This document shows, piece by piece, positions 12,101-23,823 of a stretch of DNA of 64,000 nucleotides. Numbering within the stretch: the first letter of the stretch is position 1; each line of letters begins with the position of its first letter. The stretch lies in NCBI GenBank assembly GCA_037176885.1, contig JAWWNJ010000031.1:1860001-1924000 (forward strand), given 5' to 3'. The DNA is from Favolaschia claudopus (Eukaryota; Basidiomycota; Agaricomycetes; Agaricales; Mycenaceae). The notes beneath the pieces are model-generated. The model had not been told where the DNA came from. It did no database searches and saw nothing but the letters and a program-made list of their open reading frames with translations. Both the position numbers and the translations under genes were made by a program.

Positions 12101-13422
12101 GCGTCAGATGCAGTCACGATGATTTGGCGGAAATTGTCATCAACAGGCTCCTGATTGCAAGTCTTGAACCCGAGACGGCAATGCCACGAACTTGCAATGT
12201 CCTGGTTCCTTTAGTCCCACAATTGAGGGCGTTGGAACGACCCGTCCCCGGATTCGTTAACCTCTGCCGCGCAACTGTGGAGAATTACCTCAAATTTGCA
12301 CGGGGGAAGACACCAACAGATCTCGAGCTGTCCGGAATTCTTGACGCGGTCGTCGGGGCAGGGGAGAAGGATATGCTTCCGAAACTGTAAAGTGCTCTTC
12401 GCACCTTAATTCGCCCATCCACTGAATCCTATATAGTTTGAACCAGATGCTCCAACTCCCACCTAATGTTGCCCTCTGTCAGGCACTGATCAAGAATTTA
12501 CGATCTCGAGAAAATGACCTGACTTTCGACAACGAAGGCGGGCTATCCGGTATCTGTACTCAAATGGTTCAAAACCTGGTTCAGAGAACGCATTACTATT
12601 CCAACCCTCCCTTAATTGCCAGCCACATCGAGCTATGTTTTTTCCACGGATAACATGCCGACTTTATCGCAGCTCTTTGGTCGATTACTGGTTCCAGCTC
12701 CTGTGGACCAGCGATACATCAGTGAAATTTTGCTTCCACTTGTGAAACAAATCCACACCGAACTTGCTCGTCGAGGCGTTCCTGCAGACGCGCCGCCCTT
12801 TCAGGCTGCGTACAAGCAGATTTTGGAGTTATATGCCTCGAAAGTGCTTGGACGCAAGACGGCCGATTACGACTCTTTGGTCGCGAGCATAAGGCAATGG
12901 AAGGGCTGTTGTACTGAGTGTGCCAGCGTAATTCAATTCTTCCTTCAATCCCGAGATCGACAGATCACATTGCGAAAGATTGGCAAGCCTCGAAGGACGC
13001 ACGTCGAACAAAAACTGTCCCAATTCTGTGGCTACAAACTTGCCAACTGGAGGACAATCACAACAACACCGCAGGGCCTCGAAGTGAGTCTATTGATGAA
13101 TCGACGTGTCCCATTGTCCAACGACGATTGTAGGTGAACAAATCAGACCTGCTGTATTCATCGATAGGTGCATAGTTCGTTGTTCTCCATAGCTCAAGAC
13201 TAATGACTGGCAGTATGGGCCGCGAGACAGGCCAAGTTGAAGGAAGTTCTCGATTTTGTTGGCAGAGACAATGTGTCGCGCATATTTGGCTCTGGGTATG
13301 GGTCGTTCATGAAAAGCATCGGTGACGAAGTTGCGGCAGAGGCGGGTCCATCGGGTCCTCCGCCCACCAAAAAGCGGCGAATGGTTGACTCAACAGAGGT
13401 GATAGATTTGTGTAGTCCATAG
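9171..13422 (+). CDS. 2OG-Fe(II) oxygenase (prolyl 4-hydroxylase-like), basidiomycete family
   Basis: This is a large protein with a prolyl-4-hydroxylase-like jelly roll. The iron-binding HxD lies in GSHFLPHQDTEKTKGMFAT, the distal His in WYTDVLHEIKPI, and the 2OG-binding Arg in GGYRLAISFNL. The substrate is unknown. A helical C-terminal half contains CTECASVIQFFLQS and RRTHVEQKLSQF, then TPQGLEV, and ends KKRRMVDSTEVIDLCSP. The conserved N-terminal segment GSYYFQKSYNEFPNS precedes LDSLGHIGLPLSSREAKQ, so the coding region starts upstream of the in-frame ATG at 9851. An acidic exon (DVEQDYSEGTSEEDDTTDIR, then a gt donor at 9254) suggests a start at 9171. A MITE sits between these parts, and a one-base slip near 9870-9880 separates two of them. 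About eight introns are inferred. The 5' structure is uncertain; the catalytic core is firm. Confidence 0.82.
9321..9377 (+). repeat. Left terminal inverted repeat of the MITE
   Basis: 57 bp beginning GGGTCGTTCACAGCAGCC, followed by pyrimidine-rich T5 blocks. It differs from the reverse complement of the right end at one position (39th base, T versus C). Confidence 0.92.
9527..9545 (-). repeat. Internal copy of the MITE end sequence
   Basis: The 19 bp AAAAAGGCTGCTGTGAACG inside the element repeats the right terminus (9767-9785) in direct orientation, offset by 240 bp. Blocks near 9441 and 9651 are also similar, so the element looks like a partial internal duplication or two fused elements. 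Confidence 0.75.
9733..9789 (-). repeat. Right terminal inverted repeat of the MITE
   Basis: This is the reverse complement of the left end with one mismatch. It ends GCTGCTGTGAACGACCC directly before a TA. Confidence 0.92.
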
Positions 13423-13601
13423 GAATTCGTGCAAAACGCTATAGATAGTGCTGCATTTGTGGAAGACTAAGCGAAGGAGGAGGCTGAGTCATGACATCAT
13501 CCAATCGGCTCGGCTTCGTCAGAACCAATTTACTTTACCGGCTTGTGTCCGCGTCTTCAGCCTCACCACGTTCTGCCAGTAGTCGCTGGCTTCCACCACT
13601 T

Positions 13602-16600
13602 ATGCCAACAGATTCTAGTCGCAAGACTTCCCGAAAGCTCACGAACGACGACGAAACAGATGTCCGGCGCGCACGGGGAGAGGTATTGTCCAAAATCTCC
13701 TTATGACAGTGCTCGGCAATTGATAAAACTGCCCAAATCTAAAAGATTAGGTGCGGAAGGGTTTTGATATTTTTACAAGTACGCCACTGACTTCTCCGAA
13801 GCTGCGCGGAATGTCGTAGATTGAAGCTCAAGTGCGATAAGAAACTGCCATGCAGTTCCTGCAGTAAGAGTCCTCGGACGGTCTTCAAGCCTTGGCCGTT
13901 TATCTCCCTTGTTTCCAGTCCGTCGAGGATGTCCTTCAATTTGCCCGAACGGAAGTCTCTCCAGTCAAGGAACTCGTTTTGTTTTGGCGTCCACAGACCA
14001 CCTCCACACGAAAATTGGTGAGGTAGGCCAACTGAGGGGTAAAAGCTATCGAAAACAAATGCTAACGTCTTCATGAAGATGGGACAAAGGATCCGACAGC
14101 TCGAGGATGCTCTGGCTATCTTTCAGGCATCGACAGGTTCCAACGAGTACGCTGGCTGCGTGATCCGTTTCTTTGTGCCCCTTCTAACACCAGTTCAAAG
14201 GACGCATCCTCTCCTTCGCGATGAGCTGCTCTCTATAAAATTCGGTCCTGAAAAAGCGTCTATAACGGACAAGCCCGCAAAATCGAAGGAGCCATCCATA
14301 GATTCGATAGATGCTCTCGGAACACTAACTATCGGAGATGATGGCGACGGAAAGTTTGGGAAATATTTTGGGCGTTCTGCTGGTTCCGAGGTGTGTACGC
14401 GCTGTTTGGAATACAGTCCATATGCTCACATTCGACGTACAAGACTCTGTTTTTGGTGATTATCCATGCCTCGCCCGGAAAACTTGACCACTGAACTATT
14501 TCAGGCAGGCGCAGAAATGGAAATGTCGTCAACAAACGATTTTGCAGACTTCCCTCCGTTGAGCGTAGAGATCGCTAGGCTGTCAAATTCCTTCCCGTTC
14601 AGTTCCGGAGGTCCTCCAGGCCGCCATTTAGATCTGTTGTTCGACTGTCTGCCGGAGCAGCCCCGTGCGTGGGGATTATGCGAAACATACTTGGAGCAGT
14701 GTGCCTGGCAATTTCGACCAATAGCTCGAGAAGAAATGGTTGACGACTTCATCACTCCAATTTACAAATCATTGCGAGACAGAAAGAATTGGAACAGCGA
14801 AGTGGATTTCCCACACACGATTTCTCCCCACAGGCTAGCAGTTTTATTTATGCTTTTTGCTCTCGGCGCACTAGTAGATTTGACTCTCGAACCACGTAAA
14901 TATTTCTCGTGGTTGTACGAGGGATACGTCTCACTCGGATATGTTACAGATAATGCCGAATCCGACCGTTATTATCACGCGAGCCGCGCAGCCATGGCTT
15001 TGCGCTCTGTCTTTGATTCGCCGGAGATGGCCACAGTGCAGGCTGTTCTTTTGATGGCAACCTATCACAACATGGGTGGTCGAAGCTACACCATGGAAAG
15101 CTCAGTTAGGTTTTTTTGTCGCTTGCTAGGACCGTTTTTCACCTTGTATCCAGTGGTCTTTGATGTGTTTGGGTTCGAAGGTCAGTAATCTCCTCATCAA
15201 TTGCACTCTCTATTGAACGTGTCGGCGCACTACTCTTCCAGCTTGCTCAAAGCGTGTGTTCTCATTTCCCTATCACCATCCATTTCACTCATATATTTTT
15301 CAGCTCGGATTACGTGGGTGCTAATGATACTCTATTTAGCTATTGTTGATTTCTCATTAGATCGAGACAGCGCACGATGGAACATGGATCCGAAGACCGT
15401 TAATCGCCGCCGCTGTAAGCTGAATCATCCCGCCTATCGAACACTGTCCGACTCCCTTTCATAGCCTTGTTTTGGGAACTATTCAGTGCCGAACTCTTCC
15501 AAGTTTGATGATTGTCTTGCGTCTTGGAAAGACGGAGCTGACAATCTTCTGCAGAGTGTAGCACTTGGGCGTCCGCCGTCAATTCGCTTGTCCTATGTTG
15601 ACTGCGAGTTCCCCCTATTGGAAGACCAAAGTTTGGATGAAAATGGCAAACCCCGTATCGGGTGTATGTATCTTTTCAACACTCGGGGCGCGTATTGACT
15701 GAATTCCATCAGATTACGAGTGGAAATACTCGTTTACTCGTGACATTTTCTCCGTTATATCAGAACGCACCCTGACGGCCGAATCACCCACATATGAAAC
15801 CGTTCTTGAATTGGATAGGCTCGTGAGGGCGAAGACGCTACCGTCATATTTGAACGTTTTTCTCGGTAGGGAAGACGAAAACTGCACCCCTTCTGTATAT
15901 ATGCGAGGGTAAGAAATACCCGAATTTTGCCGTCTCTGAAGTGACATCTTATCAGGTGTCTGCTGGGCCAATACCGGTCTATTGGTGAGCGTCTTTGAAA
16001 GAAGCTTGGATATCTTCGTTGACGCTTTGTCAAGCATTGCTTTACATCCATCGTACTTTCTTTGCCCAAGCAATGCTAGATCATCCTGTGAACCCCCTGC
16101 GCAGCCCTTACGCCCCTTCGTTCCTTGCCGCCTACCGATGTGCATCCGGTATGATCAAAGCAAATCTCAATCATTTCGAGAGGCAAGTGTAGATGTAAAT
16201 CTAAAATCGATTTTGCACTTCAGCTAAAAATTATCAGATTCCCGGAGCTGTGTTGCAGGTGGTGGGTCGTCTGGACACATTGTAAGCCCCTTCACTAGTT
16301 GTGTCGAACTCAGTATTGACTCGTTATCAAAGTATTTTCGGCTGCGGTATGCTCAACTGATTTAAGTTGCTACCAAGTAACCCATCTCCCTTCTAGATCA
16401 TAGTAGGTTGCATCGTGACCCGATCGCCCTCATCAAGCATGGCTCCGACCGCCTTTATTGAGCTAGGATTGGCCTGCGACCTTTTCGAAAAAGGTGCCAA
16501 GGTCTCTCGACGTGCACGCAGCGGTTTGGTAAGCACCGGGATGGCTTTCTTCACTTGACGCTGACACTGTTTCAGGCAATTTTGTGCAAATTAAGAGAGA

Positions 16601-17256
16601 AGGCGTTCCAAGTCTACTCTCAATTCCGCAGCGGTAATCCTGCTCCTTCCTCCGCAGGTTTTGGGCCGGGGCTTTTCGATTATGGGGAAGATGAACTCGC
16701 TCTATTCGGCGGGCAAACACGGGTGATGGTTAGTAAGCTGATATCGCGCACGGACAAAGGCTCGGGCAAGGAGAAGGAGAAGGATTCGAACTCTTCAAAT
16801 CCGAATGTGAACGAAACCCATCTCCCTTCTCTGCCTAGTGCCACCCCGAGTACCAGCTCTAGCGTCTCCACGCCCAGTACCAGCTCGGAGCCCATGCCCG
16901 ACGTTCATCCCTCGCTAGTTGAATATCTGTCCCTCTTCCCTCCATCGCAACATCCCAGTCCCCCATCTCAAGATAATAGTCAGCTGAGTCAGGACGCGTA
17001 TCACCATGAGATGGGAGGCCAGTCTGCGTCCCATCCCGGCACGACATATGGATACGACCAGACCTTCTTTGACCAGATGTCTCTTCCTGCACCACAGTAC
17101 TACGTGGATCCGGACACACCGCCCAAAGACATTGCCGACTTGGGCATGCTGATGTCTGGAGAATCGGGGATTGACGAGCAGTGGAAGGCATTCATGAAGA
17201 AATCGTTTTCTGGGCTGTTGGATGAGCACATGCCCACTGTACCGACCAACTACTGA
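13602..17256 (+). CDS. Zn(II)2Cys6 fungal-specific transcription factor
   Basis: The N-terminus has the binuclear zinc cluster, CAECRRLKLKCDKKLPCSSC then RRGC and CPNGSL after an intron. A short coiled linker, EMGQRIRQLEDALAIFQ, follows. The central fungal_trans (middle homology) region is clear: HPLLRDELLSIKFGPE, LFDCLPEQPRAWGLCETYLE, HRLAVLFMLFALGALVDL, VQAVLLMATYHN, LGRPPSIRLSYVDCEFP and AQAMLDHPVNPLRSPYAPSF. The C-terminal tail is rich in Ser/Pro/Gln and could be an activation region. It is predicted to be nuclear and DNA-binding; its targets are unknown. The first exon joins the zinc cluster in frame only if the G4 run at about 13675 is really G5 (giving RARGESCAECRR). An in-frame upstream ATG at 13491 is an alternative start. 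Confidence 0.9.
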
Positions 17257-17425
17257 GCAATCTCGCGCTGTATTTTTTCTGTAAAACTGAAGTAATGATG
17301 TATATAATTTGTTTGCCGACGGCAAAGGTGTTTTGAAATTTCGGTCTTGGCGCCGAACGGAATTCCGCGAAGTTCCATGACTCGTGTTTGCATGAGTGGC
17401 TTGACTGTGGCACCAACCGTGAACA

Positions 17426-19361
17426 ATGGCTCCTAAAGTTGTCGAGGCGAAAGGCACTGACCTTGTGCACGGTGATGACCATCTTAGACGTGGTTAGCAG
17501 CTGTTCTGTGGATCGCCACCACTGATGATCTTCTAATCATTTAATAGGTGAAGATGTAGCTGCCCCGATCGGAGTATCTACCACATTTCTGTCGCCTCTT
17601 CCAGGCCAGGGAGGAACTACAGATTACCGAGTAATCGATCTGTTGACTGTCCACGGACTTGCCTAATTGCGTGAACAGAATCCGTCTCGCCATGTATATA
17701 GCAGATACACAGCTCAGAACTCTACAAGAGTCGAACATATCTTGAGCCGGCTTACTGTAATTCTTTCCCGCGTCTCTTACTGAACAAGCCTGACTGTCTC
17801 AAGGATGGCTTTGCCTTGACTTACGCGTCAGGACTGGCCGCTGGCTTTGCTGTAATTATCTGACAACCCCCGCAATACGGTTCTCATTCCTATTTCCATC
17901 TAGGCCTTGATGTTCTTCAAGCCCAAAAGAATAGCCATAGGAGGAGGTTATCATGGATGTCACTCGATGATCGAGGTTCGTCCAGTTCACGGTGTACAAG
18001 TTGTTTCGCTCCATTTTCCTCCTAGGTCTATCGGAAAGCTGCGCCTAACGTGCAAGTAATCGATTTAGATGCGGAGTACGAGAGTGGTGATTTGTGCTGG
18101 TTGGAGACCCCATTGAACCCAACCGGAGAGTCTAGGTAAGAATAACAGGCGTCGACTGTTACCATGCTGAATTTCTGGTAGGGACATACAGTACTATGCT
18201 GACAAGGTATCTATGTTCTTTACAGCTCATAAAATGTGTCTCACTCGTCTTTCAGATTCATGAGGTCAGACCAGCGTTTCATCAGAGTTTTGAATGATAA
18301 TTCACTGTATCTCAGGTGGGCGGGAAGCTGTTCGTCGACTCGACATTTGCGCCTCCTCCCTTACAATTTCCTTTCAAACACGGGGCTGATTGGTAGGTGG
18401 AATTTTTTGGTAGCCCGTGCTTCGTTGAAGCTTACGTCGATCAGCATAATGCATTCAGGTAGTCAATGCCAGTGCGAACAGCAAATTGAGACTCATTTGA
18501 TGTACAGCCACCAAATATTTTGGGGGCCATTCAGATCTGTTGTGCGGTGTTCTCGTCGTCCGTACCAAAGAAGAATGGGATGTTGTGGGTTTCCAATTTT
18601 CATCTCGAGACGAGACATGAAAGCATCGGACTAGCTTCAAAATGACAGGACCTACCTGGGAAATAGTATGGGTAAGTCACTCGGTTTCACACAAAATATT
18701 TGAAAACTGATTGATGTTGTCATTCAGGCTCTCTTGAAAGTTGGTTGCTTCTACGCTCCCTTCGTAGCTTCCATCTTCGTATTTCTCGACAATCGGAAAC
18801 CGCTGCAGCCTTGGTAGAGTGGCTTCAAAAGATTGTAATGACTGCTGCAGGAGACACTTTTGAGGGTATACCTGGCGGAACTCTCATCAAAGTCTGGCAC
18901 TCCTCGTTGCAGGGAAAAGATGCCAGGGGATTTGATCCCCGGACCCAAATGACGGGCGGGTGGAACCCGACGTTTTCGATCCAGGTTGGCTTTGGTGTTG
19001 AGTGATAGTTATTATAGTTGACTGTGTTCTCAGCTGTCGAAACCACAGTTTGCTGCTTGGTTCCCTCACTCTCTCAAGTGCTTCACTGTGAGTGATGCTG
19101 TCCAACTACGATACTTCCGTCTGACCTGAGTTACAGCCTGCGACCAGCCTCGGAGGCGTGGAGTCTCTGGCTGAGTATAGGGCGTCTTGGGATCCAAGCT
19201 CAGATCCCAAAGCAGTGCGAATTAGCATTGGAGTTGAGGATCTTGAAGATTTGAAGGCTGATATCCGCCAAGCTTTGACGCACTTGTTGAAGGTGCGTTT
19301 GGACAGAAAATTGTGCAAACTACCACTAACCACAACACTTTAGACGGAGGCCAAACTCTGA
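17426..19361 (+). CDS. Cystathionine gamma-synthase/lyase-type PLP enzyme (Cys/Met metabolism)
   Basis: The fold-type I PLP enzyme family of transsulfuration is recognised by AAPIGVSTTFLSPLPG near the N-terminus, ALTYASGLAA, IDLDAEYESGDLCWLETPLN, GGKLFVDSTFAPPP, and the PLP-lysine motif SATKYFGGHSDLLCGVL, where Lys forms the Schiff base. The C-terminal part has TYLGNSMGSLESWLLLRSLR, AALVEWLQK, GGVESLAEYRA and ISIGVEDLEDLKADIRQAL. I cannot separate synthase from lyase by eye, so the reaction is either formation of cystathionine from Cys or its cleavage. About eight introns are inferred; the last, with acceptor at 19343, leaves only TEAKL as the final exon. No frame break is needed. Confidence 0.88.
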
Positions 19362-19476
19362 AAGGGACATGTCGGTATCTCTTTCGGTGTACCATATAGA
19401 ATAACAATCCTCGTTCCACCTATTCCAATTTGGAAAGTTAAACACCAAATAAGGCGAGCCGGAATTTGCCGGCCAT

Positions 19477-19487
19477 GTTACGTGAAC
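19477..19487. promoter_or_regulatory. GTTACGTGAAC motif upstream of the RRM gene
   Basis: The reverse strand reads GTTCACGTAAC, 53 bp before the start codon. It shares the TCACGTAA core with the promoters at 4547, 41128 and 50210. Confidence 0.35.
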
Positions 19488-19539
19488 GTCGCGTGCTTGC
19501 TCTTGTACACCGACCACGACGGTGTTCATCGCACCCAAC

Positions 19540-20672
19540 ATGAGCCGCCTCTATCTCCGAAGTCGCGACCATTTTATCGTCTTCCTATTGATCAACTGAC
19601 GACGCACAGACTTGCCTCACACGACACAAGACGACATCAAAAGATACTTGGAAAGATTTGGAAAGCTTACCGAATTCAAGATCGTCGGCGAAAGCGAAAC
19701 ATTCACTTATGCTTTTGCCCAGTATGACTCGCCCCAAGACGCGAGATTTGTTCTCGATACATTCCGCGACCAGCTGTTTCTTGGCCATCGTGCGCTCCTC
19801 ATAGCCTATACTTTCTGGAGCCCTCGTGTTCACATTAGTTCAGGTACTGTTATAGAGCTTGCTCGTCCGTTGCGTAAAGATATGTCATACCCCGAGGTTA
19901 CTCAAAGCTGGCAACGAACGAGAACCCCGCGTTATGAGGTTGAACCCAAGTACTATCCCAATCGCCCTTGCAGATATCCAGTACATGTTGACAAAATCCC
20001 GCGAAACATATGTTGGCAGGTTGGTTGTCGATGCTGAATCAACACGGCGGGATTCTCATCATATAACAGGAGTTGAAAGATTTCGGCAGGCTGGCCGGAG
20101 GCGACGTTGCCTTTTGTAACTTGGACCCTGGCCGTAACGGTCATGGTTTCATCGAGTATTTTTGTTGGGAGGACGCGGAGGAAGCCATCAGAATGTTGAA
20201 TGGACAAAAGCTGGGAGGTTGTGCTGTACGTGTTTCGACTCACTCAAAGTTCGCTCGTTCTCGAAGTCGCTCGCGTTCCCCAATTCGACGTCTTCATCGT
20301 TCACACGAATCGCGCAAATTCGACGAACCCCGTCACACGCGCACATCGAAAACTTCTCCCTATGCGCGACGGTCGCCCGAAGCTTCCTCCGACAGACTCT
20401 CTTCTCCATGGCATTCCAATTACCCCCTCCCTCCGATTGATTCTCATTCCGACTGGTGTTCTCCATATGACGAAGGCGATAGTAACGAGAAAACCGCTGA
20501 GCGCGGAAATTCCATGGTGTTTCATACCTTCCCGGTCACTACGAGTAACTGCGCCGCACACCGTGAACTTCCGCTTGCACCAGCCATGTCCGCTGATCCT
20601 TACGATTTCGATGACTACCTGCGACTCCTCTATGAAAGCCGATTCGATGACGGTGCGTATCCGCAGTTGTAA
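19540..20672 (+). CDS. RNA-binding protein with two RRMs and an RS-rich tail (SR-like)
   Basis: The start MSRLYLRNLPHTTQDDIKRY is the first strand and helix of an RRM. ETFTYAFAQYDSPQDARFVL is its RNP1-like and second-helix part. A second RRM follows with LKDFGRLAGGDVAFCNLD, GHGFIEYFCWEDAEEAIRML and NGQKLGGCAVRVS. Next is SRSRSRSPIRRLHRSHESR, a short Arg/Ser-rich stretch like those of SR splicing factors, then a Ser/Pro-rich tail ending DYLRLLYESRFDDGAYPQL. The role is probably in pre-mRNA splicing or mRNA handling in the nucleus. The first intron is placed at 19564 (gtcgcg donor) so that Asn-Leu-Pro is restored. The section between the RRMs contains uncertain exon borders. Confidence 0.82.
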
Positions 20673-20977
20673 ATTTGCTGACATTGAACGGCACTCCAAA
20701 GCAGCTGTTAACGGATCGAGATACGGATCCAACTCACACTAATTTCAACTCATGAAATTCGCTCAGCTTTCCCACCTTGCACGTCCGCTCATCTTGATCA
20801 CGTTTCCAAACATGTACTTCTTGCGCACGCGTACTTACTTACCTGTTGTCTCGCTTACCATCTCACTCGCATCCACGTCCTGCACTGCTGATCGGTTGTT
20901 CCTGCCCATTATCATGGCCATTTCTCCCAATGTGATAGCATAACTGAAATTCCATTCGTCGCAAATGTAATCGCCGA
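20673..20977. other. Intergenic region between convergent RRM and LOA1-like genes
   Basis: About 305 bp of 3' flanks. No gene, repeat or structured element was recognised. Confidence 0.4.
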
Positions 20978-22374
20978 CTAGCGCTTTTCTTTTTGTTGAA
21001 ACAACTGAAGAAACGAAGCCTTATCTTCCCAACCCAACCCCGTGCGTTTCAGTTTCCCAAGTTGAGCTATCAGAGCAGCGCAGGCATCTGCCAGTTGGTC
21101 AGGTCCGCTGGCGTCCGTGAGCACATCGCTGGCCAAGAAAAGTTGGGAGCTGGGTGACTCTGAGGGAGCAAGCATTCGAATGGAAACAGTTTGCGGAGCC
21201 AGCGAAGCGGCCATTCTGAATACATGGGAGAGCGGGTTCAAAGCAGTTGGGATGCTGTGCGCAAGGGTGGCGGCGAATTCGGTGGGTGGATCGTATCTTC
21301 ATGAGCATGAAATTCAGAATAAAATTCGTGCAAAACTGAGCATGACACCAACCTTACACACATCACAAATACATTGAAACCACGCACAGGGATTTGCTGC
21401 TGAAACACACTCGCGAAGCGAAGCAACGCCCGCCCATTGCTTGTGGTGCACTCGGGAAAGATAACGATAGGTCGGTCAGCACGTTTCCGAAGCTCTTGAA
21501 GGCTTTGGTGTGATTCGCCTGCCTTCGCATTCCCGAACGGAGGTGTGTAGCCTGTGGATCTCAATGCCGAGAGCAGAGAAACTTGGCGAAAACCTAGAAT
21601 TGGGATACGCGTAGAGATTCCACGTTTGGCCATTGCTATGTTCGCAGATCCAGTTCCCGTTCGACGTCCGGGAGTATGGCTAACAGTTTCCGATGCAGGA
21701 GCTGTGGTAGCGGGAGAAGGTGAACTTTCCGCCACTGGTAACACAAAGATCGGATTGAACCTTCCAACCGGGTTGGGTGAGAAAGATGCATTGAAAGACG
21801 CAAACATACCGAAAAGCCAGCCAAAGAATCTCAACCCATGAGACCCAATTAGAGACAATGATGTCGCCCGCTTTTGGTTTCCACGTTTCCGTACTCTTGA
21901 CTCCACGGCTTCGGAGATTCAGCTACATACTTTCGCGTAAACAACTGCCGCACCCTCGTTTTCGAGTCACAGGATCTACCGAGACCCATAGAACACCAAG
22001 GACTGCCAGAGACAGTCGGGCGGTCAAAGCGACGAAGAAGTGAGTAACAAAGCGATGTAACGGAGGTATCGGAATCTATGGGTTCAGAGAACGGCAGAGT
22101 TTGACACCATTCAGCAAACTTACGAATAAAATGGATACAACGTGGACCAGGATCAGATGAACGAGGAAGATGGCGAATACCAGGATGGTGCGAACGAAAC
22201 CAACCAAGAAAGTAAGCCAGATAGTCAACTTTCCTACAAGACTAAGGGGCGGTGGAATAAGAGGGATAAATGGTTGCAAGCCTGTGATAGATAAGTTTCC
22301 AGGTAGCCGACCAGCTGATAATTTCTTCGGCGCGAACCTGTGCCAGGATCGCGGTAGTCGCTATATTTCTCCAT
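20978..22374 (-). CDS. LOA1: LOA1/VPS66-like lysophospholipid acyltransferase
   Basis: The N-terminus MEKYSDYRDPGTG joins, after a 54-bp intron, to LQPFIPLIPPPLSLVGKLTI and a hydrophobic stretch (LTFLVGFVRTILVFAIFLVH), matching the start of fungal Loa1/Vps66 proteins. These are ER or lipid-droplet acyltransferases that acylate lysophosphatidic acid. The PlsC-type region contains FNPIFVLPVAE and RPIVIFPECTTSNGRALLRF. The usual H-X4-D box appears as SNWVSWVE, so the canonical His and Asp are replaced. A Ser/Thr-rich insert lies between the box and the IFPE block. The C-terminus is LGWEDKASFLQLFQQKEKR. The gene is divergent from TVP38 with 156 bp between starts. The assignment to this family is good; the substrate is inferred from homologues. 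Confidence 0.82.
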
Positions 22375-22530
22375 CGCCGGCTTCGACGAGAGCAATAATT
22401 TTCGTTTTCGTGCCCGTCTTCGAGCACACGGCCCAATTGCTGGTTGTCGTCGCGTGAGCTGTACGCGACAAGAGAGAACGTGCTGACCGTGACCGTATTT
22501 GTCACGCACGCACATTCACCGGCCGCAGCC

Positions 22531-23790
22531 ATGTCCCTCGTCGACTTTGTCAAGGGTCTCCCCAGGAAAGCCCTCCGAAGGTATAGGAAGTTACCTCTCT
22601 ACGGAAAACTTGTTATCTGGCTATGGGTTGTATTCGAAATCTGCTTGGGTACTGCTCTGTCCACTATACACTTCGTTGAATCTTAAACCGTTCGCAACGC
22701 AGTCATTGCTCTCATCATCATCAGCCCTAGTCGAGTCGCTCAATTGTATGTCAACACTATGCAGTTTCTGTATCCGGGCACCCACTTGTTGCCGCAGTAT
22801 GTATGACAATGCCGAAAAGCTGGCTCGATATCCCTTTGGCTGGCTCTTGGTCGCAATTCTCGTTGTGGCTGTCTCTTTCCCTCCTATGCATGGTCACAGT
22901 AAGGCGGTTGCAGATCATGCTAATTATAAGCTGAATATTTGCAGCGACGGTCACAACACTCTGCGGCTTCGCTTGGGGATTGAGCGGTTTCTTCATCGCG
23001 GCCCCGGCCAGTCTCGTCGGAGCGGTCATCGTGTTTTGCACTCTTCGCTACAGCTTCAAGGAAAGACTTCGTGCTTTCTCAAAAAGCAACGAAAAGTGGC
23101 AAGCACTGGAAACAGTTATTGTGAGCCTGTGACTGTGTTTTCGTTACCGGCTTTAATTGCTTGCCGTCGTGAAAAGGCAGCGAAGGGACTCCCACTCATC
23201 ATCCTAATTCGGATGTCTCCTTTGCCTCCGTGAGTCGCTCATTGACTGGAAGCCTACCATATGCAGTAACCGCATTTCCAGATGGGTATATAGCAATATT
23301 TTATTTGCGGTGCGTCGTGCTTTCTAAATACAATGACCGGCTGTTGTTCAACAGTAGCAGTCCATCGGTTCTGTATCTGTGTGGCAATTCATGACCGCCA
23401 CCTTCTTCGTGTTCCCGAAGATATTTCTTCACGTATTCATAGGCTCCAGGATTGCTGCCCTTTCTGACGGCGAAACCCGGGGCAATATGGACACAAGTAT
23501 GTATTTTCTCCAATCTCAGCTATACAGCCTCCAACAGAGAATCAGGCACAAAGATTTTGAACGGTGCGCTCATTGGAGGAGGCATGGTTATAGCCTTTGT
23601 CGCTAGCTGGTATGTTGCAGTTCTCGAATACTACATGATGACAGAGCTCAACCTTGTCCACAGGTTCGTCTACACATCCATACAGAATCACATTCGCCGG
23701 CTTTCCGGAGTCCCCGCTGAGACGGACGAACTGGCTGCGGAGGCTCTGGAAGAAGATGCGCCGCTGCTAGCCGCCGATTCTGATGTTTAA
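22531..23790 (+). CDS. TVP38: TVP38/TMEM64-family Golgi membrane protein
   Basis: This is a multi-spanning membrane protein of the VTT/SNARE-associated family, found in late Golgi and ER membranes. It opens MSLVDFVKGLPRKALRRYRK. Membrane segments include KLVIWLWVVFEICLGTAL, FGWLLVAILVVAVSFPPM and a helix after TTLCGFAWGLSGFFIAAPAS. The signature region has GLPLIILIRMSPLPPWVYSN followed by SVSVWQFMTATFFVFPKIF and HVFIGSRIAALSDGE. A final span, IGGGMVIAFVASWYVAVLEY, is followed by an acidic C-terminus ending EEDAPLLAADSDV. Five or six introns are inferred. The family is thought to move lipids or support trafficking. The 3' end is only 33 bp from that of the convergent UFE1. Confidence 0.88.
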
Positions 23791-23823
23791 CCAGACCGAG
23801 TGTGAATGGACTCTACTGTATAT

